This document shows, piece after piece, positions 22,008-33,978 of a DNA stretch of 64,000 bases (position 1 is its first letter; each line of letters begins with the position of its first letter). The notes beneath the pieces are model-generated. The model did no database searches. It had not been told where the DNA came from and saw nothing but the letters and a program-made list of their open reading frames with translations. The stretch is from Cryptomeria japonica (taxonomy: Eukaryota; Streptophyta; Pinopsida; Cupressales; Cupressaceae). The stretch covers positions 653,312,920 to 653,376,919 of the forward strand of contig NC_081405.1 of NCBI RefSeq assembly GCF_030272615.1, read 5' to 3'. Both the position numbers and the translations under genes were made by a program.

Positions 22008-23348
22008 CTATATCAACATTGAATAAACATTAGAAAAATTTCTAAAGATACTGTCCATTCGATCATCATAATCATCTTCATCAGACAAAGAAGAAAATGG
22101 AACTTGGTTGGAACTATCCTCAGTATTCCATGCTTCATAACCACAAAATTTCATCCTATGCCCATCATTCTGAGAATCAAAATAGTCATACTTATCTTGC
22201 CACAACTGATCCCTTTTACCAATAGAACACTCATCATCAACCAAAGAATGAAAATGAATATCACTGCCATTTACTTCATCTGATGAATTTTCAACATGTT
22301 CACTTAAATTTTCTGTCATAAAACCATCTGTTAGATCAACATGTTGTTCATCAAATGTATAAGCATTCAGTTCACAGTCCTTTTCTGGAGAATCCTCTTC
22401 ACCATATTGCAGAAGGTCTTCATCAATAACTCTAAGGCTCTCCAACATTTGAACCTTCTTGTCCACAACTTCAAGAGCTTTCCTAAGTTCTTCAATCTTC
22501 TGGAATTGCATTGCACTTTGTTGTTCCACGTGACATTCTTTAAAAATTTGTTCATCAATGTGTGCTATATTTTCATTGCAATCATGTGTACCATTGAGAT
22601 TTTTTGAATTAACTTTGTGCATAACTTTCAAATTAGAAAGATCATCAACATGATTATAAGAAGTGAAATCTAAAAGTACTTTTACTTCATCCTCAACACA
22701 ATTGACGTTATCAATATCTAAGTGAGGATCAACCATTGTTTGCACCAAACAACTCTGATTTTTAAAGGGAATTAAATTATCATGGTTGCCAACACAAGTA
22801 TGAACACCAAAACTCTGAACATTACTTCTCACTTCACACTTAGTTGCAGCATAGAAAACATTATTACAACAGACACCAGCATATACAAGTCTTTTAGGAA
22901 TACCATATTTTAAAATTTTCTCTATGTCCATGGTTGTCACAAATGCCTGATGCAATGTCTTTGGTTCTTTATCCCTCAACCTATAACTCATCTTACTTCC
23001 AAAGGCATCCAAATAAATCACTAAAGATATTTCATCATTTAGTTTATACCCTTGTGCGATCTCAGCCAATGCTTTGGAAAATCTGACATTGAAGGTCAGC
23101 ACTAACTCACCTTCCTCAATTCTGATCTCCATCAACTTCCTTAGTGCATCATTAAAGTTAATTCTCTCAACAAACTGCTCAATAAAAGATGCAACTAATT
23201 CTTCCCATGAGGGAATAGAATCTTCTTGCAAAAATGAGAACCAAATCCTGGCATCCCCTTTCAAGCTTTGCACAAACAACTTCATGCAAACATCCTCATG
23301 ACAGATTTCATAGTCATTAATTAAATCAATAAAGTTTTGCACATGCAT
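22008..23348 (-). CDS. G gag protein (retrotransposon gag domain), truncated at the N-terminus
   Basis: 446 codons, open. Residues about 1-150 match the retrotransposon gag/capsid domain: KLFVQSLKGDARIWFSFL, SWEELVASFIEQF, RKLMEIRIEEGELVLTFNVRF, LVIYLDAF. This domain packages element RNA into virus-like particles. The remainder is an acidic, Asp/Glu/Asn-rich tail with a Glu/Lys heptad-like stretch (about 290-330) and no CCHC knuckle that I can find. The frame is also open upstream to about 23460 (YVPF, GIPGYSNQIPSDIRKHLPLF) but for one TAG at 23358-23360, so the annotated Met is probably internal and a full gag would be longer. It is the only coding sequence of G. Confidence 0.7.
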   Translation of the reverse strand: MHVQNFIDLINDYEICHEDVCMKLFVQSLKGDARIWFSFLQEDSIPSWEELVASFIEQFVERINFNDALRKLMEIRIEEGELVLTFNVRFSKALAEIAQGYKLNDEISLVIYLDAFGSKMSYRLRDKEPKTLHQAFVTTMDIEKILKYGIPKRLVYAGVCCNNVFYAATKCEVRSNVQSFGVHTCVGNHDNLIPFKNQSCLVQTMVDPHLDIDNVNCVEDEVKVLLDFTSYNHVDDLSNLKVMHKVNSKNLNGTHDCNENIAHIDEQIFKECHVEQQSAMQFQKIEELRKALEVVDKKVQMLESLRVIDEDLLQYGEEDSPEKDCELNAYTFDEQHVDLTDGFMTENLSEHVENSSDEVNGSDIHFHSLVDDECSIGKRDQLWQDKYDYFDSQNDGHRMKFCGYEAWNTEDSSNQVPFSSLSDEDDYDDRMDSIFRNFSNVYSMLI

Positions 23349-24182
23349 TCTTGCTGACTATAACTGGTCCCCATTAAACAATGGTAAATGCTTCCTAATG
23401 TCACTTGGAATTTGATTCGAGTAACCAGGTATGCCATCAAAACAAAATGGCACATAACCTTTAATAGAGAAATTTCTACAACAATACATTACTAGTTGCA
23501 ATCTTGCCCGAATACATTCACAATTTTCAACCAATAAAATTTATTTGTAGTTGGAGTTTATCTTCTCTATTATTCAAAATACTTCACCCATGCTTTAACT
23601 GAAACTTTTCAAAATAGGAAATATGTGAAGTATGAATTTATCTTCCTTTTTATGGTGACTTTTTCACCTAATAAGGAACAAATAACTACCTCAACAATGA
23701 GGAATACCTGGAGTAAATTTCTTGTTGCTGCTGCTTTGATATTTGGTAAGATCTTTCTGAGATCTTCTAACATTATACACTGATCTTCATATAGAGTTGC
23801 CACCTCCTTCACGGAGGAAAATATCTTCAATAAATTCTTTGGGATCTAGAATCATAAAACCCCAAGCAACTGCTAAATCTTTTGATGCAAGTTCACCAAA
23901 TCTTTTTAATTTTTTTACAATAATACACACTGGTGTAGAGATCTTTCAGAGTCGCCACTCACTGCTATGAGAATTTATTAAACCATTTCAGAACATGAAC
24001 AGATCTGGACTTACACAAAGATAAAAGGATAACAAAATTTTCAACACTTGACACACAACACTACCAGGCAAATAACTACAGATCTGAAAATGGTTTCAGA
24101 TTTATAACACTTTTATGACTCTTTCCTCAAATTGGATAGGCAAAACTCTGGGATTCGATTCAACATGAGTTATTGCAACACC
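23349..24182 (-). other. G leader and stop-separated gag N-terminus
   Basis: 23349-23460 holds gag N-terminal codons behind one stop. 23461-24182 is untranslated leader, with short frames only (23609-23830), between the primer site and gag. Confidence 0.5.
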
Positions 24183-24200
24183 TCCCCAGTAGAGTCACCA
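24183..24200 (-). other. Primer-binding site of G
   Basis: On the minus strand TGGTGACTCTACTGGGGA follows the 5' LTR after a 3-base spacer. This is the type of primer site (TGGNGACTC..CTGGGGA) seen in several plant non-autonomous LTR elements. It settles the minus orientation. Confidence 0.75.
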
Positions 24201-24203
24201 TTT

Positions 24204-27200
24204 TGTTGGCACTTTTTTAGGTTGAACAGAAAAATCAACAACCAGTATAATCTACAACCAAATTTTGAAAGCTAGCCAACCTCAACTATGATTTCAAAGG
24301 ACTAACTGGACCAACTTAACAAGGATATTTAATCCTTCTTCTCTTCAGGCTCTGCAAGGCCTAGGTAGGTTTACCTATGATGCACTTCAAATATAGTCTA
24401 AACTCACACACAACATCACCATTAAAGCAGAAATATCAAACATAGCTCAACAATAAGGAAATTACTGCAAACTAGCTACATTTACATTGACTCTCAACTA
24501 GATTGGAGCTTGTGATAGGTGGGTCATTACAACAAAATAGAAAGAAAAGACATTGAATTCTGATTTGATTTTAAATCTCTGAGAAAACCCCAAAATATGC
24601 AAGACCAGTGCCTTATCCAAGGGCAACAGAGTCATACATCTTACTACAGATGAAAACACTCATTGCAAATCCATCTTCATCATGAAATATTCCTGCATAA
24701 ATGCATTACTAAGCTTATCCACAGAAAACATCAGATCTAAAAACATGAACCCCATTTCATTAATGTTTGCTCATAGAGTTTAAAATCTTCCTTGAAGATT
24801 ACTTACAAACAAGCATTACACTCACATACACAACTGCTCATGACAAACATGATCCTCCTTAAGATTCGGATTTGAATAAAATGAAAGTACATTTCAGAGA
24901 CAAATTCTGTACGAATTTGTGCATGCCTTACATACACAAGAACCTGCAACAAATAACACCTATAGCAAGAAAATAAGACTCCATTACTTAAAATAAGACA
25001 TTACTTTGCAACCTTGAAAATAAACCCAAAATTGGAAACCAAGAAATCTGGAGCCTTTTTCACAAAATTCTGGAACCCTTACAATGAGAAGAAAATGAGA
25101 ATAAGAAGGAGAGGGAAAAACATTAGGTTTGCAACCAAAATTGCCTAGTGTCTCTTTTTCCAACTAAAATCACTTTCTTCTTCTTTCCCATGGAAACTAC
25201 TCCCAAAATATCCAAAATTTGTTAAAACAAACTTCATAACTACATTTCTCGTTTTGAGGGCTTTCCAGCGATATATAATACTTGTACATTTGGCTAAAAT
25301 TAAACCTTGGGCAAATTAAACTTGAACAACAGACCATCATTTAAATTTTTCAATTTCTTAAATAGTTTCAACTATATATTTAACTTGATTTTAACTTTGA
25401 TTTTTGGCCTAATTTTGCCTTGACACCCTACCATGTGGCAGCCTCTGCTTGGCTGATGGGGTCCACTGGGTGCCACCTCGGATAACACCTCATCACCGCC
25501 ATGTGCATGCCTCGTCATTGCCACTTGTACACCACCTGTCTGCTTGCTTGTCAACCACATCGTCACCACCTCAGCGACACCTCAGTGGGACCTATGAACT
25601 CTCTTTACACCTGGACCCGCCACCTATCTTTTGCCATTTCACAATGGCTAACTAGCTTGCATCTTCGGGTCACGAAGTCACATGAGCCATTGGATCCTTT
25701 GCAAGATGCATGCTCTTTATAAACTCTTCATGATTTCACGAACCTTAACCGGCGAGCATCTTCCTTTCATGAAATCATACCGACTATTGGATCTCCTAGA
25801 CTTGCATGGTCTTTAATTCCTTTCGCTGAGTTTTTCACCATTTTGCAAAGCTTAACTGGCGAGCATGTTTGGCTTGCGAATCCACGTGCTTCATCGATCT
25901 CCTTTGAACATGCTCGAACTTTAAGCTGCCCTTTCTCTACCAAACTCGCCTGCCTCAGGATCCGTGCCTGCATGGGGTCCACCTTGTCACCACCTGTCAA
26001 CCTCCTCAATCGCCTCGGGAAGCACACCCACGCGTGTGGGGTCCATTTGGGTGCCCAACCGGCACCATCCGTCAAAAGCCCAAAGCTTTGACACTATGGA
26101 TGGGTAAAGCCTTTCTTATAAACATAAAAAAATTTTCTCCCACCACCAATGTGGGATATATGCATTTTCCTGAGAATGCATTTCTAAGCTTACCCCTTGA
26201 GTTTTAATGGCGGCCTTTCTATCATTTGCATTGCCTGGAAGTTTCTGCATTTTACATGTCACGTTAAGGATCACTTTCAGAACCACGTTGCCACTCCATT
26301 GCACTGGCTTGGGGTTTTCTATGCTTCTTCAACTCTCCACGCAGTAGTGAGGATTGGCATTCATTTGTTGATTGAATTTCTTCAAAATTTCAATGCACAT
26401 TTACATGCCACGTAGGGGAAATCGAATTGGTGTTTACTTTGCTACTTGCAATTTAGTGGGAGTTAATATTGCATTCCCCAAATGCCATGCATAGGAAAGG
26501 AGATTTGGCATTTGTTTATAGTTTTATATGGTCCCCAAATGCTGCACAAGAGTTTTTAACCTACACACCATGCAAACCAAACACCACGCAGAGACTAAAC
26601 TGCTAATTACATTGGATTGAAAGTTTCATTTGCGAATTTCATTAACCAAGCTGGAGAGTTTTCAACGGACCTTCTCCAATCTGGCGTAGAGGGAGAAGAA
26701 TGGCCATTTTCATGCCACACAGAGGAGGGAGAGGACTACTATTTACATAGTGATTTCAATGCTTGAGCAACCATGTGAGAGGTGAGGTTTCGCTGGAAGC
26801 CTACCAATTGCATTAGCTATCTATTTTAGGCTTCCTCTCCTAACTCCATGTAAGGGTTGATTGCCTTCTTTCAACCTCCTTCATCCACAGCTCTGCGCGA
26901 GGGGATATTTATTGGTCTACACCTCATGCAGAGATTGTTTTAGCTGGCAACGACCATGAAATTGGATTTACCCCTGCTGTTTGCATTGGCTTTGAGGCTG
27001 AAAACCTCTTCTTTCAAGAACCACATAGGGGCTTCTATTCCATTCCTTGGAGTTTTGACTGCACTCTACAAACACCACGCACAGTAGGGAATGAGTGTTG
27101 GCTAAGCTTCACACATTTGTCAATTTGAATTTTCTTGAAATCTTGATGGCCATGCTCTAGCTCACGCACAACAGGGACTGAAGATTGATTGTTGCTAGCA

Positions 27201-28694
27201 ATTAGATGATCTATGCTTTTCACTTTTCAATAGCCAATGCATAAGCTTGATTCTGAAAATCGTCTATTGCCAGAGTATGAAAGGACTTCTCTATTCTCCA
27301 AAATTATACTATTTTCCATATTGGGAATTATCTCATTAACCATGTCATTCTCTTCCTCTTCCATACAAGGACTAGAATATTTAACAAGAATTTATAGTAA
27401 CATTAATACGCAATCCCATATCTTTATGCATCATGAAGTCATGTATTAAGAACATTTTTGCCATAAAAATAAATGCACAGGCATGAGCTAGGTCGGGCCT
27501 CAAAGTGGGTCCGACGAAAAAAAAAATCCTTTTCATAGAACTGACCTCTGAAATGCCTCACAGACCTTAAACATACCTCTGGAAACAATCGGCACCATTT
27601 TCAGATCATCAAACTGAGTTTTGCAACTTTCAAGCACTTATGCCACATTTTTCGCATTTAATCGCGAAGACATAATTTTCAAACTAGTTAAAACACCTTT
27701 CTGGACCTCGCCATCTGACAGGCGTGTACTCTGATATACAAGAATGAACTCTACCAAATGGTGTTTCAATACGAATCCCGAGCGAAGAGATATTAATTGT
27801 CAAAAATGAGCAACTGGCTTTGTCGGCACTGCGGACCTGATGAAGTCAATGTTCAGGCAACACATGATGCCTTTCTTAAAAATATCAAATGACCTCTGCA
27901 GACCCTCAAATCTAAGACATAGGTACCTTGAAGTAGATATCAAAACTTAGAATTATCAGTGCAATCAAAAGACTGACTGGGTGGAAATGGTGCGCTTATG
28001 AAAATAGCCACAATCTACTAATATAGCAATGAAAGTATGGACCACTGAAATAGGTGGCTCAAGAAACCCTTCTGAAAACCGATCAAACGGATTGGTAGGA
28101 GTTTGAAATTTGAAACATAGCTTGTCATTTATACAAAAAATATCCCAGAGGAAACATTCTGACATGAAACTCACTGAGGCAACTTTTACACTTGTACAAA
28201 ACAGGGCTCCGACTAGCAACTAAAAGAGGGACTTGCCAAAACATACAAACTACAAACGGATTTGGCTTTGAAAAATAAGCAAATGGATTCATAAGGACTT
28301 GAAATTTTTCAAGATAACTCATATATATGCATAAAATTGAATCCATTTTTAAATTCTTCATGACGATCAAAAGTAAAAAAGATATAAACACTCAAAGTAG
28401 GCTACTTAATAAAATCTGCATTTGTGCCTAAAATGCACTTTCAGCTCACCCCTCGAAATGGGTACCTGATAACTGATCCAAACTGAATTTTGAAAGTTTC
28501 ACATCATTGCATAGGGAAAATGAAAGGTGTAGGACACATTTCCCAAGCCTTACCCTTTGAAAATCAACTGGCTCCATTCTACCCTCTCTCTAACTAGGCC
28601 ATTCAAATTGACTCATTTTATGATCATTTGAAAATGCGGAGAAATTTTTTGAAATGGGCCTCTAACCTTGACTCAAATTTAATGAGTCCCAACA
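24204..28694 (-). repeat. 5' LTR of G (4491 bp)
   Basis: TGTTGGCAC at 24204 and CCCAACA at 28694. The 34-bp excess over the other LTR is largely explained by a small duplication of AAAATAAGAC..ATTACTT at about 24968-25005. ORFs at 25449-25722, 25767-26091 and 26197-26415 are fragments of those in the 3' LTR and have no domain. Confidence 0.9.
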
Positions 28695-28699
28695 ATAGG

Positions 28700-29802
28700 T
28701 GCTCTCATTCTTCATGATTTCAACCTAGAACCTAGAGGCAAGGACTGTGTGGGATCCTCAGGGTTGCCTCTTGACCAACTTTGAATTTTCTATAAAATTC
28801 CTCTTCTTCTGTGGGTTCACCTGGTTCTCTGAATGTCTCAGTGAGTTCATAGTCACTAGAGGATTTGTCTGAATCCCATTTCCATTCATTGGAGTCTGTG
28901 GAATAGCAATTCTCTTGTTGATTTCTGGCAGCTTTGATTTGTAATGCTTCTTCTGCCTTTCGAATGTTTTCCTTGGAAGACATGAAACCAAGTCCTTTCG
29001 AGCGTTCCTTTTTGAATGTTAATTTAGGTTGTAAAGGTTCAATGATGCCTTCCTTTCTTAAGCTAAGAGGACTTTTTCCATCATACCCAAATATTTGTAG
29101 GATCTTGAATCCTTTGCCATACTTTTCACATGGTATGTTGATGTGATCTTGTGTATCATTTTTAGGGTCTTTGTAAAGCATTTTGTATAAGTCATCTTCT
29201 TCCACTTCACCCCACTTTTGGAAGATAGTAGGATCCAATTTCAATGTAATGATGGATATCCGTTTAGAAGGATGTGGTCGTCCATATTCTTTTGGTAAAC
29301 TCATAACTTGTTGTAAGCACATGGTTTGATTCAAAGTGTATTCACCCATGCCCTTGTCCTGATATTTCCCTTTAAGCTCACCTTGTTTTGATTATGAAGG
29401 TTTCAATGATTCAAGATCAATGTATGTAGAAGAAGGGACAACTTCCCTATTACGTGGAATGATCATCTCAGTTTTTGGTCTCAAGTTATTGCAGTATATG
29501 AATGGATTGGGATCACCATTAACTGTTATTTCAACTCTATTGTGAGGAAACTTAATGCATTCGTGGTATGTAGATGGGACTGCCCTCGTCTCATGAATCC
29601 AAGGACATCCTAGCAATATATTGTATGTGAGATCCAGGTCTAGGACTTGACAAACTACATCCTTTGTGACTGGCCCAACTTTGAGAGGCAAGGTGACTGT
29701 GCCTTTGGATGAACGCTCTTCATCATCATATGCCTTGATGGTAATTTTGTTTGTAGAATTCATAGCTTTGTTTGAATATCCCAATTGTTTAATAGTGCTC
29801 AA
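28700..29802 (-). pseudogene. F gag-pol: post-protease region with a G-patch-like motif
   Basis: In frame with the protease, 28732-29349 encodes GKGFKILQIFGYDGKSPLSL, REGIIEPLQPKL and RSKGLGF, which resembles the Gly-rich repeat region (G-patch-like) behind the protease in Tat-type elements. 29392-29802 is the second half of the protease (NILLGCPWIHETRAVPSTYH). G interrupts the sequence at 28695. One stop separates the two parts near 29390. Confidence 0.65.
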
Positions 29803-30429
29803 TGTACAAATGTTTAGACCTTCTCCTCCATCTATCAGGACTCATTTTATTCGATGTTTGTGTAGGAAGGCTTCAATGTGTAAAGGTGCATTATGTGGCT
29901 GACTTACGGAGGCATCATCGGCTTCTGTGAATGTAAGGGAGTGTGGAATGGAAAGGTATCCCACCATGGCATGAAAATGGTCCACGTTCAGATTAGTAGG
30001 GAGATAAGTGTCTCTCAAGATTTTGTCAAGAATAGCTTTATGTGTAGGGGATATGCATAAGAGCTCAAGGATGGAGATGAGCGCGGGTGTCTTCCCTAAC
30101 TGTTCTACAAGGTCATACGCAGGTTTGGTTGATGAAGAAGCGGTGTTTTTAGCTGGAGCATCTTGCAAATTGAATTTACCTCGATGAGTTGTAACATTAC
30201 ATTCAAAGGTAGGTTTGGAAGAAGATCCAATGCCTTTTAGGACAATCTTGGGTCTTTGGGTAGAAGTCTTAGGTGTTTTGTCCTTGATGATAATGGTAGA
30301 GACATAATTGTCCATCGAAATGTGATTGGTAGTTAAATCATAGTTATAAGATGCTCTGGTATAGTTGGTTTGGTCATCTGTGGCTTTAGCTTTTCCCTTG
30401 TCATGTTTTGGGAATGGTTCCTTAAACAT
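29803..30429 (-). pseudogene. F gag C-terminus and aspartic protease active site
   Basis: 29842-30429 is open and includes KGKAKATDDQTNY and PTNLNVDHFHAMVGYLSIPHSLTF, typical of the region before the protease. Just past a TGA the frame reads VLIDGGEGLNICTL, with the catalytic Asp in DGG (about 29835-29850), so the protease motif itself is preserved. Protease cuts Gag-Pol into mature proteins. Confidence 0.7.
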
Positions 30430-31514
30430 CTCATGTTCTTGATTGGATGAGTGTCCTTCAATCTCAATGTCACCTCTATCAATGAGATCTTGTATGATGT
30501 TCTTCAGTCAATGGCAATTTCCTATCTTATGACCCTTTCTCTTATGAAATTCACAATACTCATCATCATTCCACCAATTTAGTTTAACCTTTGGCTCATA
30601 TGGAGGCAGATCTAGAATCGTTATTATTTTGTTGCCACTAGCTTTTTGAAAACTGATTCTAGTGGTTCTCTCAATGGGGTGTACTTCCTTCATGATTTTA
30701 AAGTTGTTTGACTATTCACTTGATTGTTTGTAGAGCTTGATCCCAAAAAAATAATTTTGGGTCGTACTTTATTGGCATCCACAACACCATCATTGACTGT
30801 GTTCTTGTTTTTATTCCAAAATCTTGGCTTGTCTTTTCGTTTATAGTCCTCTTTGTTTTCTTTGACTATCTTAATTACTCCTTTCTCAACTAGGACCTTC
30901 TCTGTTGCTAAACCTTTTTCAATGACGTCCTTTAAGGTGGACAAACAAGCTTTTCTCAAGTCATAAACAATGTCTTTGTTAACATTCCGAGTTAACATCT
31001 CTACCATTTGTTTTTGTGGAATTTCACAAGAGCATCCGTTGGCTAGATTTCTCCATCTTTGTAAAAATGATGAAAACAATTCTCCATCCTTTTGTTTGGT
31101 GTTGCACAAAGTAGTGACTGATATGTTTGTCTCTATGTTGTATGAGAAATGTTGGATAAATGACTCTACTAAATCACCCCATGACTTAATTCTAGGTGGC
31201 AGTTGGGAGAACCATTCCATAGCTTGATCACCTAAGCTCTAGGGAATAATCTCATCAAATATGTCACTTTTGCTCCTACCTCAATGCAATCTGTGAAAAA
31301 TTGTCTTATATGTGCCTTAGGATCCCCTTTTCCTATGTACTTATCAAACTTAGGTGTCACAAAGTGTGTAGGAAATGGAGGCATTGGATTTTTTTTGTCA
31401 AATGGATAGGGACATATGTCTCTCATTATGTAACTTGGCTTTGGTGTATTTATGTCCTCCATTTTCTTTTGTAAGTCCTTGATTTGTTGTTCCAAATTAT
31501 TCTTAGGGGGAGAT
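30430..31514 (-). pseudogene. F gag capsid domain and zinc knuckle
   Basis: 30690-31220 encodes the retrotransposon gag domain (WFSQLPPRIKSWGDLVESFI, FLQRWRNLA). 31232-31495 gives the part before it (GDPKAHIRQFFTDCIEVG) in another frame, so a frameshift lies at about 31230-31250. 30508-30693 carries the knuckle YCEFHKRKGHKIGNC, the Cys-His-His-Cys form usual in Tat elements, followed by a stop. B interrupts the gene at 31515. Confidence 0.75.
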
Positions 31515-33088
31515 TGATATCTCAGTGATGAATAGTGAGTACCAAACTGATACAGAGAGGGGGGGGTGAATCAGTACAGGCACAAAAACTTTTCCTGAAC
31601 TGGTTTGATTACAGACTATAAATTACTGGCAATCCCTAACACCGGTCCAAAGCAGATTACTACCGATTAAACACGGTGCAACTATGAAAGACATGAACAG
31701 GCCAATCTTCTTAGCTTTTCATACAACCTACTCCCTCATTTCCACTTTGTCCTTATGCATAAACAAATAATCTATCATTAGAGATATAATAACTTGCTAG
31801 ATCAACATGATTCACCGCTTGATAGAAAACAACAAAGCATCACATGAAAAAGACATCACATATGACACACATATTTTTCACGTGGAAACCCAACTGGGAA
31901 AAACCACAGTGAGGATGAATACCCACAAGCTATTTTGAACTCTTTAGAATTCCACTCTGTTAGAAGCCTAGTCCAATTAAAGGCTATTACAACAGGTTCT
32001 GTTAGGAACCGATCCTGTTAGGGATCACCTATTTAAGGGATGACTAGAATACCTAGTTAAGGGTTAAACCCTGTTAGAGGTTACCTTGTTAAAGGATTTT
32101 ATGAACTTAATGGCTTTGAGTTACCCTGTTAAAGGATTTACAACAAGTTGGTTAAAGCTACCCTGTTAAGGGATTTTCCAACTGTTGAAGTGATTAGAGA
32201 TCAACAACTATTACAATGATCTGGTAATAGCACTCAATGCCAATGTAGATCTGCTTTAGTTCCTTCCTTCTGCACACACACTATGCAGGTATCAATCCTT
32301 TCAACTAGTCTGGCAAGAATCGCATATCTTTGTAGATAGATACACACACAACATTTGCCAATAATCTCAGCATGAAAAACCACATCAACCTTATAGGAAA
32401 CATATAGGTCAGTAGCATAAACCCTAAACCCTAAACACTTAGGTTGAGAAATTTAGTTGGTTCAATTCTGACCATTGAACACCTTGGATTTGAATACAAC
32501 GGTCTTGAATAGGTCTCAAGACATTCTCCATCATTCATTCTTTGCCGCTTCTTGGAGGTGATAACCCATCACGCGTTCTCCACCATTTGCAGAGACTTCG
32601 CACATTCCTGAGGTAGATAGGATCAATCTCCTTCATGCAAGATCCTTCACGTGCATGAGGATGACATGACAAGATGATCTGATCTTCATTACAATGCTAA
32701 CTCATCACACAGTGCCATCGGTTGAAACACACAGGCTCAAACTACTTCAACCAAAAACCCTGAAGCTGAGACTACCAACTGGTAGTTATGCCATATGAAC
32801 CCTAAATACGAAACATTCCATATACCGGTTCTCATTCTGACATACCAGTTCCAATTCACAACATCATATCAGTTCACTTGGACAAGCATACTGCTTCACT
32901 TTTTCACATATGCGGGTTCACAACATCATACCAGTTCTCTTTGTTAGTTGCTTAACTTCAATAATCTTGTTCACTCTTCATCATGTTACCGGTTCACTCT
33001 TCTGCATATTACCAGTTCGCTTTCAGCATATTGACATCAATGACAACATAATATCATCATGTCAACATATTCTGCACATAAGCCAACA
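31515..33088 (-). repeat. 3' LTR of B
   Basis: TGATATCTC at 31515 and GCCAACA at 33088. It contains an array of TACCCTGTTAAGGGATTTT-like units (32020-32175), a telobox run AAACCCTAAACCCTAAAC (about 32418) and repeated (C)CGGTTCAC-like motifs (32825-33020). Confidence 0.9.
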
Positions 33089-33102
33089 ATCTCTCCCTTT
33101 AG
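33089..33102 (-). other. Polypurine tract of B
   Basis: The minus strand reads CTAAAGGGAGAGAT directly before the LTR start TGTTGG. Confidence 0.75.
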
Positions 33103-33366
33103 CATTAATGGAAATATACAAAGATATCTCTCTTTCTGCATCACATCTTCTCCTTAATACTACAGATATCTTTTCAACTTCACATCTTCTCCCCCTTTGA
33201 CAACAATGCCAAAGTGGAGGCACAAGCTTCCCTATTCCACTATGCTGCTCCCTCGAGGAGTGGCATCCTTCAACACATCAATCCGAAAAAGATATAGCAA
33301 AGTAAGATCTGACTGATGTGGAGCACAAACCTTTAGATTACCTCTTGAAGGGGTAGCACCCCTAAC

Positions 33367-33975
33367 TCACCTCTCAGATAGAGGCTTGGTGAATATGTCT
33401 GCTAACTGCTCCTTACTGGAAACATGTTCCAATACCACCTCTTTGTTCTGAACCTTTTCCCTCAAGAAATGATAATTGAGTTCAAAATACTTGGTTCTAG
33501 CATGTAAAACCGGATTCTTGGATATGTTAATTGCACTTGTATTGTCACAGAATATACTTACCAGTTCAGATATAGGAACTTTGAAGCCATTCAATACATG
33601 CTTCATCCAAATAGTCTGGGCAGAGTTCATAAAAGCTGCAACATACTCTGCTTCTGCTGTAGACTGAGAGATACAACTCTTCTTTTTACTCATCCATGAG
33701 ACCAATCTACCACCGAGAAAGAATACACCACCGGTTGTGCTCTTCCAGTCATCTACATTACCAGCCCAATCAGTATCTGTGAACACTTTCAGGTTGAAAT
33801 CATTATTGTATGGATACCAAAACCCATAGTCAATAGTTCCCTTTAGATATCTAAGAATCCGCTTGACTGCTACCAAGTGGGATTCTCTTGGGCTTTGTTG
33901 AAACTGAGTGGTAATACCCACTGCATGTGCAATGTCTAGTCTACTATGCACTACATAATGCAACTTACCAATCAT
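33367..33975 (-). pseudogene. B RNase H
   Basis: Open for 202 codons: a tail of RT ([19 protein letters not shown]), ILRYLKGTIDYG, FTDTDWAGNVDD (RNase H Asp), GRLVSWMSKKKSCISQSTAEAEYVA (catalytic Glu region), IFCDNTSAI, and ADIFTKPL at the end, the classic copia terminus. It looks intact but is separated from RT by one stop (33976-33978, TGA for the usual Arg in EYRSMIG). Confidence 0.85.
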
Positions 33976-33978
33976 TGA

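Larger units (their letters stand above)
16808..28694 (-). mobile_element. Element G: gag-only element with 4.5-kb LTRs
   Basis: Flanked by ATAGG (16803-16807 and 28695-28699). Two near-identical LTRs (16808-21264, 4457 bp; 24204-28694, 4491 bp) enclose only 2939 bp. The interior has a primer site for minus-strand orientation (24183-24200) and one gag gene (22008-23348), with no protease, RT, RNase H or integrase. This fits the TR-GAG type of non-autonomous LTR element, which depends on enzymes from a partner. No clear polypurine tract is seen before the 3' LTR (21265 on). LTRs make up about three quarters of the element. Confidence 0.85.

Noticed and set aside
32418-32440. Interstitial telomere repeat
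   Set aside because: Only two to three heptamers at a fixed LTR position in several elements; a telobox-like promoter motif is the simpler reading.
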